This document shows, piece after piece, positions 35,439 through 46,632 of a stretch of 64,000 nt of DNA. The notes under the pieces were generated by a model. That model saw only the letters and a program-made list of their open reading frames with translations. It was not told the DNA's origin and searched no databases. Origin of the DNA: Pelobates cultripes (lineage: Eukaryota > Chordata > Amphibia > Anura > Pelobatidae); NCBI GenBank assembly GCA_933207985.1, contig OW240917.1, positions 242,368,480 to 242,432,479 of the forward strand. Reading direction: 5' to 3'. The stretch's first letter is position 1. The number at the start of each line of letters is the position of its first letter. The translations under genes were made by a program, and so were the position numbers.

Positions 35439-36715
35439 TCTGTATTATACACAGAGCACTGAGTGTATCTGTATTATACACAGAGCATTGAGTGTATTTG
35501 TATTATACACAGATAGCAGTGAGTGTATCTGTATTATACACAGAGCATTGAGTGTATCTGTATTATACACAGAGAGCACTGAGTGTATCTGTATTATACA
35601 CAGAACATTGAGTGTATCTATATTAAACACAGAGCATTGAGTGTATCTGTATTATACACAGATAGCAGTGAGTGTATCTGTATTATACGCAGAGCACTGA
35701 GTGTATCTGTATTATACGCAGAGCACTGAGTGTATCTATTATACACAGAGCAGTGAGTGTATCTGTATTATACACAGAGAGCACTGAGTGTATCTGTATT
35801 ATACACAGGGCAGTGAGTGTATCTGTATTATACGCAGAGCACTGAGTGTATCTGTATTATACACAGAGAGCAGTGAGTGTATCTGTATTATACACAGAGC
35901 ACTGAGTGTATCTGTATTATACACAGAGCACTGAGTGTATCTGTATTATACACAGGGCAGTGAGTGTATCTGTATTATACAGAGAGCATTGAGTGTATCT
36001 GTATTATACACAGAGCAGTGAGTGTATCTGTATTATACACAGAGAGCACTGAGTGTATCTGTATTATACACAGAGCAGTGAGTGTATCTGTATTGTACAC
36101 AGAGAGCAGTGAGTGTATTTGTGTTATACACAGAGCAGTGAGTGTATCTGTATTATACACAGAGAGCAGTGAGTGTATCTGTATTATACACAGAGCACTG
36201 AGTGTATCTATATTATACACAGGGCAGTGAGTGTATCTGTATTATACACAGAGAGCAGTGAGTGTATTTGTATTATACACAGAGAGCAGTGAGTGTATTT
36301 GTGTTATACACAGAGCACTGAGTGTATCTGTATTATACACAGAGCAGTGAGTGTATTTGTGTTATACACAGAGCACTGAGTGTATCTGTATTATACACAG
36401 AGCAGTGAGTGTATCTGTATCATTCACCAAGCACTGAGTGTTTCTGTATTATACACAGAACAGTGAGTGTATCTGTATTATACACCGAGCACTGAGTGTA
36501 TCTGTATTATACACAGAGAGCAGTGAGTGTATCTGTATTATACATAGAGAGCAGTGAGTGTATCTGTATTATACACAGGGCACAGTGAGAGTATCTGTAT
36601 TATACACAGGGCAGTGAGTGTATCTGTATTATACACAGGGCACAGTGAGAGTATCTGTATTATACACAGGGCAGTGAGTGTATCTGTATTATACACAGAG
36701 CAGTGAGTGTAACTT
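35439..36715. repeat. 29-31 bp minisatellite beside the ASIC2 splice donor (copy A)
   Basis: More than 40 tandem units of TCTGTATTATACACAGAGCA plus CTGAGTGTA, with GAGAGCA and CAGTGAG variants. The array stops about 18 bases from the donor of the exon at 36735-36814. In copy B the same array is about half as long (57425-58073). Open frames across it repeat [19 protein letters not shown] peptides and are artefacts. Confidence 0.93.
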
Positions 36716-36734
36716 GCAGTGAATTTGTACTCAC

Positions 36735-36814
36735 CTCATAAATATAGTCAAACAGTTCCAGGATTGTCAAGATACTCGCCCCTATAAATAGTCCCATCTG
36801 ACCCCCGATATCTC
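36735..36814 (-). CDS. ASIC2: ASIC2 exon encoding the pore-lining TM2 segment (copy A)
   Basis: An 80-bp exon on the minus strand: acceptor CTCCAACAG ends at 36815 and donor GTGAGT starts at 36734. It encodes [20 protein letters not shown] and then FDYIYE. This is the second transmembrane helix. GAS within FIGASILT is the selectivity-filter motif of ASIC/ENaC channels. The first two bases complete a Gly codon split with the upstream exon. This Gly aligns with the degenerin site that controls gating in the family. The single coding difference between the copies lies here: 36771 versus 58134, ATC versus ATT, both Ile. Confidence 0.95.
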
Positions 36815-37622
36815 CTGTTGGAGAAAACACAGCAATGTCAGAAAGACAAGACAAGCCCAGAGGGCAAGTGACAAGAATCCAAATCTCTAACACTTTCCCT
36901 CTGCAGTCTAAGGAATGGAACTTTGTAGTTTAATGTATTGTGTGCCACAGGGATTACAGCCTCTCATTATAATAATCTACCATACTACTTTTTCTAGCCC
37001 TGTACATCAACGGCAGCCCTTAACATTGCTTGACAGAGGGAGACAGAGATATGATAGACATTTCTGAAACCGTAACACAACAGGACAGCAGGGGAGCAGG
37101 TTTCAGAGATAGAGAATAGCTGGAAGCAAAAAGGTTATTTTGTGAAATAAAAAAAAAAAATTTGAAGGAATATAGTGTCTCAGACAAGCAAGCACAGGTT
37201 TGCAACTCGAGAGAGATTTAAACAACAGAGTTTTTAAATCACAGAACAGACTCCCAGTTGAGATGGTTAAGGCTAATCAAATCATTCCCTCTCGGCCTTG
37301 TGTATACACAGGCCTGGCTTCGTTTTCTGGTTAAAAACACTGTATATGATGTTAGCCCCAGCAGTACAGCTACGTTGTCATAATAATTTGTTATTTAAAG
37401 ATTTTAATCCAAAAATGGAATGTTCTACCCAGGTATAGACAGCCAGGACTCAGTGTTTGATAGGTAGTGTGTGTTTTTGGCTGCGTGTGTGTGTTTGTGG
37501 CTGTGTGTGTATGCAGTGGGAATAGTATATAGGGCTGTGCAAGTGGTATGTACTGAGGTTTAACCCTGGCATATTCCGTAATTATTGGGGCATTCAGGAA
37601 TCTGTAGAAAGTCTAAACTCAC

Positions 37623-37714
37623 CCAGCAATCCAGCCACCTCATATGCTTTCCTCTGTTCAATCGTCTCATAATTTAGAGCCTCGAAGAACACGTCCAACA
37701 CAAGTATGTTCTCC
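37623..37714 (-). CDS. ASIC2: ASIC2 exon upstream of TM2 (copy A)
   Basis: A 92-bp exon on the minus strand with acceptor TTTACACAG ending at 37715 and donor GTGAGT starting at 37622. It encodes [20 protein letters not shown] then [10 protein letters not shown] and the first base of a Gly codon. This is the palm/wrist region that leads into TM2 and couples the acid-sensing extracellular domain to the pore. Phases match the next exon (1 base plus 2 bases). GLL here is ASIC1-like, but the two downstream exons are clearly ASIC2. It is identical in copy B. Exons further upstream are not in the window. Confidence 0.93.
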
Positions 37715-37898
37715 CTGTGTAAAGAAGAAGCACAGGCTCAGAGATCATCAAGCTCCTTTCTAGAGAATGCATAACAACATAATGAATAATTAAATATTTT
37801 GCTTGGTATTCTGTGTAAATAGCCTACATCACTCGTGGCTATCCTGGACATTGCAAAGGCATTCTGAACATCATCAGGGATACACAGTGCAGCTGGTA

Positions 37899-38184
37899 GT
37901 GCCCTACACCCTGACTCCATCAGTAACTGAGTGTGAGTGTGCCCTACACCCTGACTCCATCAGTTACTGAGTGTGAACAGGTAGAGGGTGCCCTACATCC
38001 TGACTCCATCAGTTACTAAGTGTGAACAGGTAGAGGGTGCCCTACACCCTGACTCCATCAGTTACTGAGTGTGAATAGGTAGAGTGCCCTACACCCTGAC
38101 TCCATCAGTAACTGAGTGTGAGTGTGCCCTACACCCTGACTCCATCAGTTACTGAGTGTGAACAGGTAGAGGGTGCCCTACATC
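37899..38184. repeat. 49-bp minisatellite, short allele interrupted by a transposon (copy A)
   Basis: About six units of GTGCCCTACACCCTGACTCC plus ATCAGTTACTGAGTGTGAAC plus AGGTAGAGG. The last unit is cut inside CCTACATC by the hAT end CAGGGCCGGCC at 38185. The same array in copy B continues for 4.1 kb. Confidence 0.93.
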
Positions 38185-38395
38185 CAGGGCCGGCCTTAGG
38201 GGTGTGCGAGCTGTGCGGCCGCACAGGGCGCCATGGCAACAGGGGCGCCGGGCGGCCAGCACAGCTCGCACTCAGTCACTCACATGCCGGCCCGAGTCAT
38301 GTGCAGAGCAAGTCAAGTGCATTATGCTGCGCACTTGACTTGCAAATTATGAAGAGAGCAGCGGCCGGGAGAGAGAGGAGGTCAGGAGCACGGAG
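38185..38395. mobile_element. hAT-type 5' fragment (CAGGGCCGGCCTTAGG end)
   Basis: It begins CAGGGCCGGCCTTAGGGGTG, a terminal motif common to a hAT group, and is GC-rich with GTGCGGCCGCACAGGGCGCC. Its other end is not seen because the retroviral LTR begins at about 38396. It is absent from copy B. Confidence 0.6.
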
Positions 38396-38831
38396 TGTGG
38401 TGGAATCTCGGTAAAAATAAATTTAGTAGGCCGAGATTACCACATGGCATGTGTACGTGCATATGCTGACGTATCGATCAGTTGGTTGCACGAGGCAAGA
38501 TACGATCAGTAGTGTACGGAGCATGTGCAAGAATACAGGATGTAGTATTCCCCTCCTCCATTGTGCTGGACAAGCCATGTGGTCAAGCAGGAAGTTAATT
38601 CTTATTTGTAATGATTGGTCAAGAGAATGTGCGGGTGGAGCTTAATATGGGAGGAGTTATGTGCCTATATAGGAAGCCTGCACTATTGTTCAGGGCTCAG
38701 AACTTGCTGTATTTTTGGTGACATTAGTCCCTCTGAGTCCCGATCGGTGATCCAATAAAGAATCTCTTCCTTCCTGAAGAAACCTGTGTCCATCCCTCTG
38801 TGCTTTGCTTCCGTCAGTTTCTCCGGTATCA
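38396..38831 (+). mobile_element. 5' LTR of a class I endogenous retrovirus
   Basis: A likely start TGTGGTGGAATCTCGG and an end CCGGTATCA give a 436-bp LTR. TATATA lies at 38666-38671 and AATAAA at 38754-38759, in the right order for U3, R and U5. The first 60 bases fold back (AATCTCGG with CCGAGATT, TGG with CCA). The LTR end is fixed by the primer-binding site that follows 2 bases later. The start is less certain because the partner LTR and target duplication lie beyond the assembly gap. Confidence 0.75.
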
Positions 38832-38833
38832 TT

Positions 38834-38851
38834 TGGTGCATTGGCCGGGAA
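38834..38851 (+). other. retroviral primer-binding site for tRNA-Gly
   Basis: TGGTGCATTGGCCGGGAA is complementary to the 3' end of eukaryotic tRNA-Gly(GCC), TTCCCGGCCAATGCA plus CCA, over 18 bases. It sits 2 bases after the LTR, as in gamma-type retroviruses. A long untranslated leader (38852-40105) without a gene follows. Confidence 0.85.
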
Positions 38852-40105
38852 GCTCATCGTTCAACGGTAGCTGAGAGGCAGAGGCGTGAGACGGTCTATC
38901 TTTGCCCACGTTCTCTACGGCTGCACCCCTGAACTTCTGCGTGGACCTCCCTTCGTCTCGGCGCCACTGGTCTGTTGTCCAGGAGATCATCGGCCTCTAC
39001 GTAAGAAGTGCTGGGGTGTCCCCGTCGATGAGTGTGAACTCAGGTTCAGGAACGAGGAGGTAAGACAACTGCTGTTTTAGACGGCAGACCCACTAGGGGT
39101 ATACCGATTGTGCGGTAGGCCCAAAAGGGGTTTAAATCTGTGTATGGAATCTGCCCCCTCTGTCGGAGGGAAGGAGCGAAGGCGCACCGCTCGATCGAAC
39201 GCTCTTTAGTAAGACCGTTTGATCTGGTTAGTCAGGCGGGGTCCTGTGTAAATAGCCCTAGCCGGACACCGGTGTCTTGTCTAGACTAGCGTTCTAGGGT
39301 GTATATTACGTTCGCTAGGTCGGAGGGACCGGGAGACTAAGCGGCGCCTGTGTAAATTCGGTTCGCTAGCTCTCAACCTATCTTGGCTAAGTGGGAAGGC
39401 GTGTAAATTTGGAACCCACTAGACTTTTGATAGAGTAAATAGACTAGAAGGGCAATTTTGTAAATTTCGCCCTCTAGTTCGCTATATGTGGTGTTTGGGC
39501 AGTGTGGCTAACCAAAACGGGTGTATATAGTTTTAGGTAGTCCATTCAAGGTACTGGCCAATAGTTTAGTTAGGATTGTAAATGTGTTAAAGATTGTTAG
39601 TAAAGTGTATATCTTGTTAGATAGCGCGAGCTCAGCCGTCTAGCGAGAGTGTTAATAGTGTGTTGCTGTATCATAATGCACGGTACCATAACCCTGTATA
39701 TTTACTGACACTGTATATAAGTACTAATCATTGTCGTCTATTGCATGTTTAACACCATAACCACTAGTAATTGTATTGTGACCTTAAATTGTGCTTTGAC
39801 CTATGCTAACCGTACTGTAACCGATACTAGTAAAAGACGATGTTACTGGGGTGTGTTATAGACGGGTAATTCATATATAGAGAATTATAGCGTGGGTGAC
39901 TGTATAGTTTAGCCAAAGGGCATAATATTGATTATTTAGTGACTGGTGTAACAGCTGTGTGTGTACGGGAATTCCCTGAGTGATTATTGTGTACGTTTCA
40001 CTCGGTAACTGTACCACGTGGTGCTGTTGCCAGAGGAAACGGGTGTGACTGTTGAATAAGAACGCGTGCATAGTATTAGTTGTCAACGACGTTCCATTGA
40101 TAAGT

Positions 40106-40852
40106 ATGGGCGCGTCAGAGTCAGCGATTTCGGATCCCTTAGGTTGTATGGTAAAGAATTTTAAAAAGGGATTCAAAATATGTGATTTTGGGGTTAAAAT
40201 GTCTCCTGTTCGTTTGGTCACTTTGTGCACTAGGGAGTGGCCTACTTTGGTTGCGACATGGCCGCCGCGTGGCAGTTTGGATCCAACCCTGGTACAGCGT
40301 GTACACGTGGCTGTGTCAGGTAGGCCTGAACTTTACGGACAGTTTCCATACATTGATTGTTGGAGGCAGGCCGTAAACGACTCGTCAAAATGGATCCGGA
40401 TATGCCACGAGGAGCAATGTCGCCTCATGGTGGCCAGGACTTATTTGTCCACTAGGACCGGTGTTAGGCCCATTTTGGACACGCCCCCTGAGTCCGAGAT
40501 CCCTTTGCCGCCCCCTTACTTCCCTTTAAGAGGAAGTGACGCAAATGCAGGAAGTTCTGCACCCCTTCCCCTATTGCCCCCATCCACTTCCGCTTCCTCC
40601 TCCAGTACAGAATCCACCCCCCCTCGTATTAAAACTCCCCTTCCTGAACCAGGACCAACCCCCATTAGATCTGAATATCCTGATTTGGCGCCACTTCAAA
40701 CTTCAGGTCAAGCTTCTTCTAGCTCGGCTCGGAGTATACTATTCACTAACTTTTCCCAAAATCAAGTTCCCACATCCTCATGCCCTATTACCTCTCGACC
40801 GGAACCTTTAACTGACGCCCCTCCACGTAGCCCCATACTAACCGACAACTGA
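40106..40852 (+). pseudogene. gag: endogenous retrovirus gag: matrix and Pro-rich region, frameshifted
   Basis: The ATG at 40106 starts MGASES, with Gly2 as a myristoylation site. A matrix-like domain (WPTLVATWPPRGSLD, about residues 45-60) follows, then a Pro/Ser-rich region with a PPPY late-domain motif (near 40507-40525). This is the layout of gammaretroviral MA-p12. The frame ends at a TGA at 40850-40852 after drifting out of the capsid frame. The break lies between about 40828 and 40850. The leader upstream has no ATG in frame. Viral Gag builds the particle; this copy cannot encode a complete one. Confidence 0.8.
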
Positions 40853-41518
40853 CCGGTACCCAACAATTAAAACATTATCAGATGCCTCTTCGTCTGAATC
40901 CTGGGTCAGCCTATATCGATGCCGCAGGTCAAATGGCATATGCTGACCCAGTCTTCGTATATGTCCCGTTCACGACTACCGATCTCTTGAATTGGAAGAC
41001 CCACAATTCCTCATACACTGAGAAACCACAAGCTATGACCGATCTGTTCACCTCGATAGTTCAGACACATAACCCGACATGGGCTGATTGCCAGCAGTTA
41101 TTAATGACATTGTTCAATAATGAGGAAAGGACAAGGATTAACCAAGCGGCCATTAAGGAGCTAGAGGAGAGAGCCCGTGCTTTAAATCAAGCCAATCCGG
41201 CAGCATGGGCCGCAACACATTACCCTAACACCGATCCTGACTGGAATGTAAATGGCGCAGTTATGGCTCAACTTAAAGCCTATAGAGATGCTATAATTGC
41301 TGGCATGAAAGCCGGAGGGAAGAAAGCTATTAACATGTCGAAGACAGTTGAGGTGATTCAGAAAAGTGATGAAGCGCCCAGTGTCTTTTATGACCGATTA
41401 TTGGAGGCATACAGCTTGTATACCCCCTTTAATCCGGAAGACGCTGATAATTCCCGAATGGTAAACTCCGCCTTTGTCAGCCAAGCTTACGGAGATATTA
41501 AGCGCAAGCTACAGAAAT
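40831..41518 (+). pseudogene. gag: endogenous retrovirus gag: capsid
   Basis: This continues gag in a different frame. Features of a gamma/epsilon-type capsid are PFTTTDLLNWKTHN near the start, NPTWADCQQLLMTLF, and a major homology region with QKSDEAPSVFYDRLLEAY (about 41357-41410) followed by YTPFNPEDAD. The open frame runs on to a stop at 41580, but homology leaves it near 41515, where the zinc-knuckle frame takes over. The segment between capsid and nucleocapsid looks shorter than in known gammaretroviruses, which suggests a small deletion at the frameshift. Confidence 0.82.
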
Positions 41519-41845
41519 TGCGCGTACTGCAAGGAAGAAGGGCATTGGAGGAACGAGTGTCCGCAAAGAGAGCAGTATGAGAGAGACTTACCCAGGGCAG
41601 GTTACGGAAACTTTAGAGGCAGAGCGAGAGGTAGAGGAGGCCCCGGAGGGAGTAATGGTAATAGAGGGAGTAATGGGAACAGAGGAAGTGTAAGGAAGAT
41701 AGGTACTATCCAGCAGCGCAAAGGTCTCGCGATAGAGAAGGTAGGGACTTTGTGGGATTGGCTGACACGGTCATGGAGGACTATTGATACCGACCGGGCT
41801 CCATCCCCCTTGGTCGAGCGGAGCCTATGGTCGATGTATCAATAG
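41519..41845 (+). pseudogene. gag: endogenous retrovirus gag: nucleocapsid
   Basis: One zinc knuckle, CAYCKEEGHWRNEC (CX2CX4HX4C), is followed by an Arg/Gly-rich tail with repeated SNGNRG. A single knuckle is typical of gamma/epsilon-type viruses and binds genomic RNA. A TAG stop ends this frame at 41843-41845. The protease follows in another frame, after a further 1-base break near 41857-41866. Confidence 0.82.
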
Positions 41846-41865
41846 GGGAAAAAGGAGTGCGTTCA

Positions 41866-42828
41866 TGATCGACACTGGTGCTGAACATTCGGTGGTGACT
41901 AATCTAGTTGCTCCTCCATCTGGAAGAACTATTACTGTAATAAGAGCAACTGGAAGAAGTGCTGAAAAACCGGTTCTTAAAAGTCGACTCTGTACATTGG
42001 GAGGCCACGTAGTAAAACATCAATTCCTTTATATGCCTGAGTGTCCAGTCCAATTGCTGGGGCGTGATATGCTATCCAAATTACAAGCGCAGATTACGTT
42101 CCTACCAAATGGAACAACATCCTTAAAGTTTAATGGACCCTCAGGTATTATGACATTGTCCGTACCAAAGGAAGAAGAGTGGCGACTTTATACGGTGTTG
42201 ACTAGCCAAAACCCGAGGAGTGATGAATCCTTATTTAACATACCAGGAGTTTGGGCAGAGAACAACCCACCAGGACTGGCCCGCAATATTCCACCTATTA
42301 AAATCGAACTAAAACTTGGGGTTTATCCAGTAAGCCTGAGACAATATCATATTCCGCAGAAGGCTAAGAAGAACATCCAATCTTATCTGGATAAGTTCAT
42401 ACGGTATAGTATCCTAAAATTCTGTACTTCCCCCTGGAACACCCCATTGCTGCCTGTTCAAAAGCCCGGTACAGATGAGTATCGACCTGTGCAGGACTTG
42501 AGAGCAGTCAATGATGCAGTTGTTAGTATACATCCAGTCGTGCCCAATCCATATAACCTGCTTGCTTTAATTCCGGGCGGGGCTACTTACTTTACAGTCT
42601 TAGATCTCAAAGATGCCTTCTTTTGCCTCCGAATTGCCTCAGAAAGCCAATGTATCTTCGCTTTCCAATGGGAAAATGCTGTAACGGGCTCGAAACGCCA
42701 AATGACCTGGACAAGATTGCCCCAGGGGTTTAAAAATTCACCTACCCTATTTGGTTCAGCTCTAAGTCAAGATCTACTAGATTTCGAGTCTATCCCAGGA
42801 GGGTGTGTATTATTACAATATGTAGATG
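41866..42828 (+). pseudogene. pol: endogenous retrovirus pol: protease and reverse transcriptase, cut by assembly gap
   Basis: The protease active site is DTGA (MIDTGAEHSVVTN), followed by LLGRDML. The reverse transcriptase shows YRPVQDLRAVN, FTVLDLKDAFFCLRI (first catalytic Asp) and LPQGFKNSPTLF. The sequence stops after QYVD, at the second position of the YVDD polymerase motif, because the N gap begins. RNase H, integrase, envelope and the 3' LTR are not in the window. No stop is seen in this 963-base stretch, so pol is better preserved than gag. Translation through the Ns into copy B is meaningless. Confidence 0.88.
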
Positions 42829-42928
42829 NNNNNNNNNNNNNNNNNNNNNNNNNNNNNNNNNNNNNNNNNNNNNNNNNNNNNNNNNNNNNNNNNNNNNNNN
42901 NNNNNNNNNNNNNNNNNNNNNNNNNNNN
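42829..42928. other. assembly gap of exactly 100 N
   Basis: One hundred N bases, a conventional placeholder for a gap of unknown size. Left of it is mid-pol retroviral sequence. Right of it is sequence that duplicates position 21498 onward. Confidence 1.
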
Positions 42929-45900
42929 TCAATACCTGGGTGCAGCCACTTTGTTTCTCTCAGCCCTCGATGTCTGCAGTTTGCTGTTCTGTAGGATTAG
43001 CTTCACAGAAGGATTGTGGGTAAATTTGATTGGCATCTGAAATAGAACCTTGCGTTAAACCCCTCGTATTGTCATGTTTTGTCAGCTTGGCTGCTATACA
43101 TAATGAAGTTTCAACTCTAAGTCCAAAACAGCCAAACTGAAAAAAAATCTCTAAACCAGCTATATTTTCAGTCCAACTACTTTGGCCTTAAATTTAAAAT
43201 TTAATAAATGAACTTTGAATTTACTCTGAATTCTTACGTTATTACGTTCGTGAATGACCCTGTGTGTTTCTTTAAGCAGAGTTTCTCCTATTAGTTTTTG
43301 TAATAGGAAGACAAAGGAATACAATTCCCCAGTTACATTGATTTTTATAAGGGTTATTCACAAAAGTGTGAATTGTCAGGAATTCAGGATGATTTTCAGA
43401 TTGTAGGCCCAAATTAACTTTTCTGAAATCATAGCTGGCTTGAATATATTTCAAATTCAGCTATTGTGGCATTACATTTGAAAACCACTTCCATGAATAA
43501 TCCTAATATATTTTGTGGTATAGTTTGTGGAATTCATTTGTTTTTCAAAGGTAGCTTTGGGATGGGGATTAAATAAAAAGAGGACCACCCCATTAATATA
43601 TTTTTTATTTTTTGGGAGTTTTTTAATTTCTTGCCTTGCCCTTTTCGCCAGTAGAAGGTATTTTAACCTTAAAAACGTAGTCTTTATTCTGAATCTGAAG
43701 AGAAGATTACAGACGAGTTAGACATAAGCACACAGCGGATCCTGAAGAGGCGTTTTCATTCTGAGAGTTTAATGAAGGGATCAGGAAAATGAACGGGCTT
43801 TGCGGGGTGACACATGGATCAGAGTGTATTTGTGTATTTGCCGTACAAATTCATCCCCATACAAACTAAGAAGTGACTCATGACAAGCGTTCCTTCCTGT
43901 CACAGACTGTCGTGTCCTATAAATGTCACACTCTCCCTAACGTCACATCCCTGGGTTCACACGAGTTCTTTTTAAATGACATGTCCCCTGGACCTGTTGC
44001 CAGGGCAACAGAGGAATTGGCGACGGAATTGTGCCTTGACAACCCTGTTCTTGATACATGCAGACAGTCCAGTCACATCTACAAACGGTGGTCAGAGTTA
44101 ATATTGATGTTCATATTATGCTTACAAATCTGTACCTGACACACAATATATTTATATACTTTTACAGAAACACAGATTCTGATATCAGATAAAAAAAACA
44201 AAATAAAACAAACAGAAAACTGACCCAGCAAATCTTCACTATTCCAACCACAAACCACGTCAGAATTTTGTCTGTCATAAACTGTATTAAACAACAGTTA
44301 CACTTTATTAATTTCTACCACCTCTGCCCAAAAGACTATTCCATGGATCTACTGCCATTTGTAAAAAGTTACTCTCTCCAATTTCAGGGTCAGTCCAATT
44401 ATTCTCTTTCTACGGAACCGGTAGGTGGTTAAATCATTTGAGATATTTCTACGTTAAATCCTACGTTAAATCCTACATGTATATCTTTACACTATGTGTG
44501 CTATTGTCACATATTCATCCGCTTATAAAAATGTGGTTAATGGCATTTACTGTCCACACAGGAAAAGTTGTGCCGAGCAGCAACCAAATCCACAGAAGGG
44601 TTAATGCTGAGCAGCAATTATGCTAATAGGAACCTGGTAACTGCCTTTGGGGTCAAAGGCCGGTTACAGCCTATCAGATCTAGAGGAGGGGTATTTTGGC
44701 CCAGTTCTCATCCTGCTCAGTGCCCTGTTGTGGTTTCCCTTGTGGTTGTCCGAGAGCGTGTTATTGATTCTGGTATTTCTGGTTATTTGACTTTGGCATT
44801 GTTCTTGACTTCCCTGTTTTCTGGCATCCCTGACTCCTGGCTTTTCCTTATCGTTGTGTCTCTTTCCCTTGACCTCGGCTATTCCTGACTATTCTTTGGT
44901 ACATTAGTCCGGCCATGCTAAGGTCTGGTATACGTTACCTATCAGTCCTCTGTGTTACACAATTCTACGTGCTGGATCATTCTGTAATCCTGACAGCTAT
45001 AATTTAATTACCTAATTTTCAAAGATACACTTTTTTATACGGTGCACCATTCCCTCGCTACCTCTATTTACATAAACATCAGAATGCACTCTTTTACCAG
45101 GCTTACGTACCTTCAGACATCTAGGGTATAACTTTAGTTTGCTTTCATTTGTTTCTTTCACCTTCACAATGCCCCTTTTAACCATAATTTTCCTATCCCT
45201 GCATTGTGATTAGCTGAGTTCATCACTTCTGATGATGTCAGCCAAGGAGGCAGATCAGGGGTAGAGCCAGCACCAGCAGACTGGAAATAAGGTAAGATTT
45301 TACTATATTTAGGAGGGCAAGGGGGGAGGGGGGAGGATCAGGGGGGATAGTTAGTGTCTAATCTTCTGGCTAGATTATGTCTTTTCTTGCATGATCCCTA
45401 CATTATGACGTGTCTGAAGTTATAATCCTTATGGCTTTCACTTAGTTTCCTTTATGTTCTGGCAAAAGCAACCATCCTTCAATGAGCTACTCTGGACACA
45501 CTATAACCAGTTTATCCGTTAATCTACATCCACGTTTGTTCTACTAAACCACCTCAAACACACTGATATCAGATCATCTTCTTGATGCATCCAATCTCTG
45601 TGGTTCTAAATAATAGATTGGGTCCCATTTTTTGTAGGGGCACAATTTAAGTGGATTCCTTCTAGTTGGGACAAATACAATGTGGGAGACTTAACAAAGA
45701 ATTCAGTTTTTTTTAAATTTGTGCAAAAATGTAAGATTGGAAAAGTCACCAATAAGATGCTCCTGCTTGTTCCATTGGTTTTCACAGTTATTGCCTCACT
45801 TTTAGTAATCTGAGCATGTTTTAGAACAGAACGCACTGATAAATCTCCTCAGTTGCATTGGTCTGGTTTCAGTCCATTGTCCAAAAGCAAATGTTTATTG

Positions 45901-46632
45901 CAGTATCACTGCCGTGACGACTGCTCAGACACTGAAAAGAGTCTAGTGAAAGAGTTTTTGCAGAACTTATTTTAGCATGCATTATATTAAGACTGAATAA
46001 TGTTTATTGGAGTATTTAATTGATGACTGTCATTTATGTTACTTCATATGGCCACTAAGCTAATGCCACAAATTTTAGCCACTGATAAAAAAATTACTTC
46101 TATTCAAAATTATTGCCCCCGGTGATTTAAAATAACTACTCCCATGATGCTTTGCCAACCTGGCAAGGCATCATGGTCATTGTAATACTAAAAGACCTAC
46201 CCACGATTTGGCAAGCCTACTTTATACAATTGATAAAAGATACCTCAATGTAACTTCACCAAGAAAAAAACTCTTTTCATTAATGACTGAATTTTTATTT
46301 TTATTTTTGTTTATTTTATAAAAAAGAAAACCCTTTATGAATCAGCCTCAGACACAGAACTGGGCAGAGTGTGATGCATGTGCACAATGTGTGTCTGTCC
46401 GGGAAAGGGGTCTCCTCACACATCACAGGAGGATTAGTACCATAAACACTGCGTGCATGCAGGGCTGTGTACAGTTTGGCAGTATCCGGTCTCTCTCCTC
46501 CTTAGTCCCCTCAAACCTTCTTTCTCTTTCCTGCTCAGGGACCACAGGGAGTGGGGAGAGCGTCCCACGTAGTCCACCGTGCTGCATCTGCTGCTATTTT
46601 GGCACAAATAAAGCGGCAGTTTTCTCAAGGCA

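Larger units (their letters stand above)
21498..38184. repeat. copy A of a ~16.5-kb direct duplication carrying the ASIC2 3' end
   Basis: From TCAATACCTGGGTGCAGCC (21498) onward this segment matches 42929 onward in the same orientation, at first with an offset of 21,431 bases. The match runs through all four ASIC2 exons, the solo LTRs, the LINE fragment and both minisatellites, to the first 49-bp repeat units. The offset drifts by tens to hundreds of bases through indels, a private LTR in copy B and array-length differences. Long stretches are identical by eye. Copy A is continuous with the left flank 1-21497 and ends where a hAT fragment interrupts the 49-bp array. Confidence 0.95.

Noticed and set aside
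35439..36715. Repetitive open frames ([15 protein letters not shown] type) as a repeat protein
   Set aside because: They arise from a 29-31 bp minisatellite whose unit-length changes shift the frame. They lie in an ASIC2 intron, and both strands are open.
36735..36814. Assigning the pore exon to ASIC1 instead of ASIC2
   Set aside because: This exon and the upstream one are compatible with either, but the in-phase downstream exons (LIKEKLLDLLG; STCDTMPNH...EIAC) match ASIC2 only.
40052..40105. An 18-codon extension upstream of gag MGAS as a glyco-gag-like leader
   Set aside because: It begins with TTG rather than ATG, is short, and has no convincing signal peptide. The ATG at 40106 fits a myristoylated matrix start.
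41784..43040. A single 418-codon frame spanning retroviral pol and copy B
   Set aside because: It reads through 100 Ns. The part after the gap is the start of copy B and unrelated to pol. Its nominal start is a TTG.
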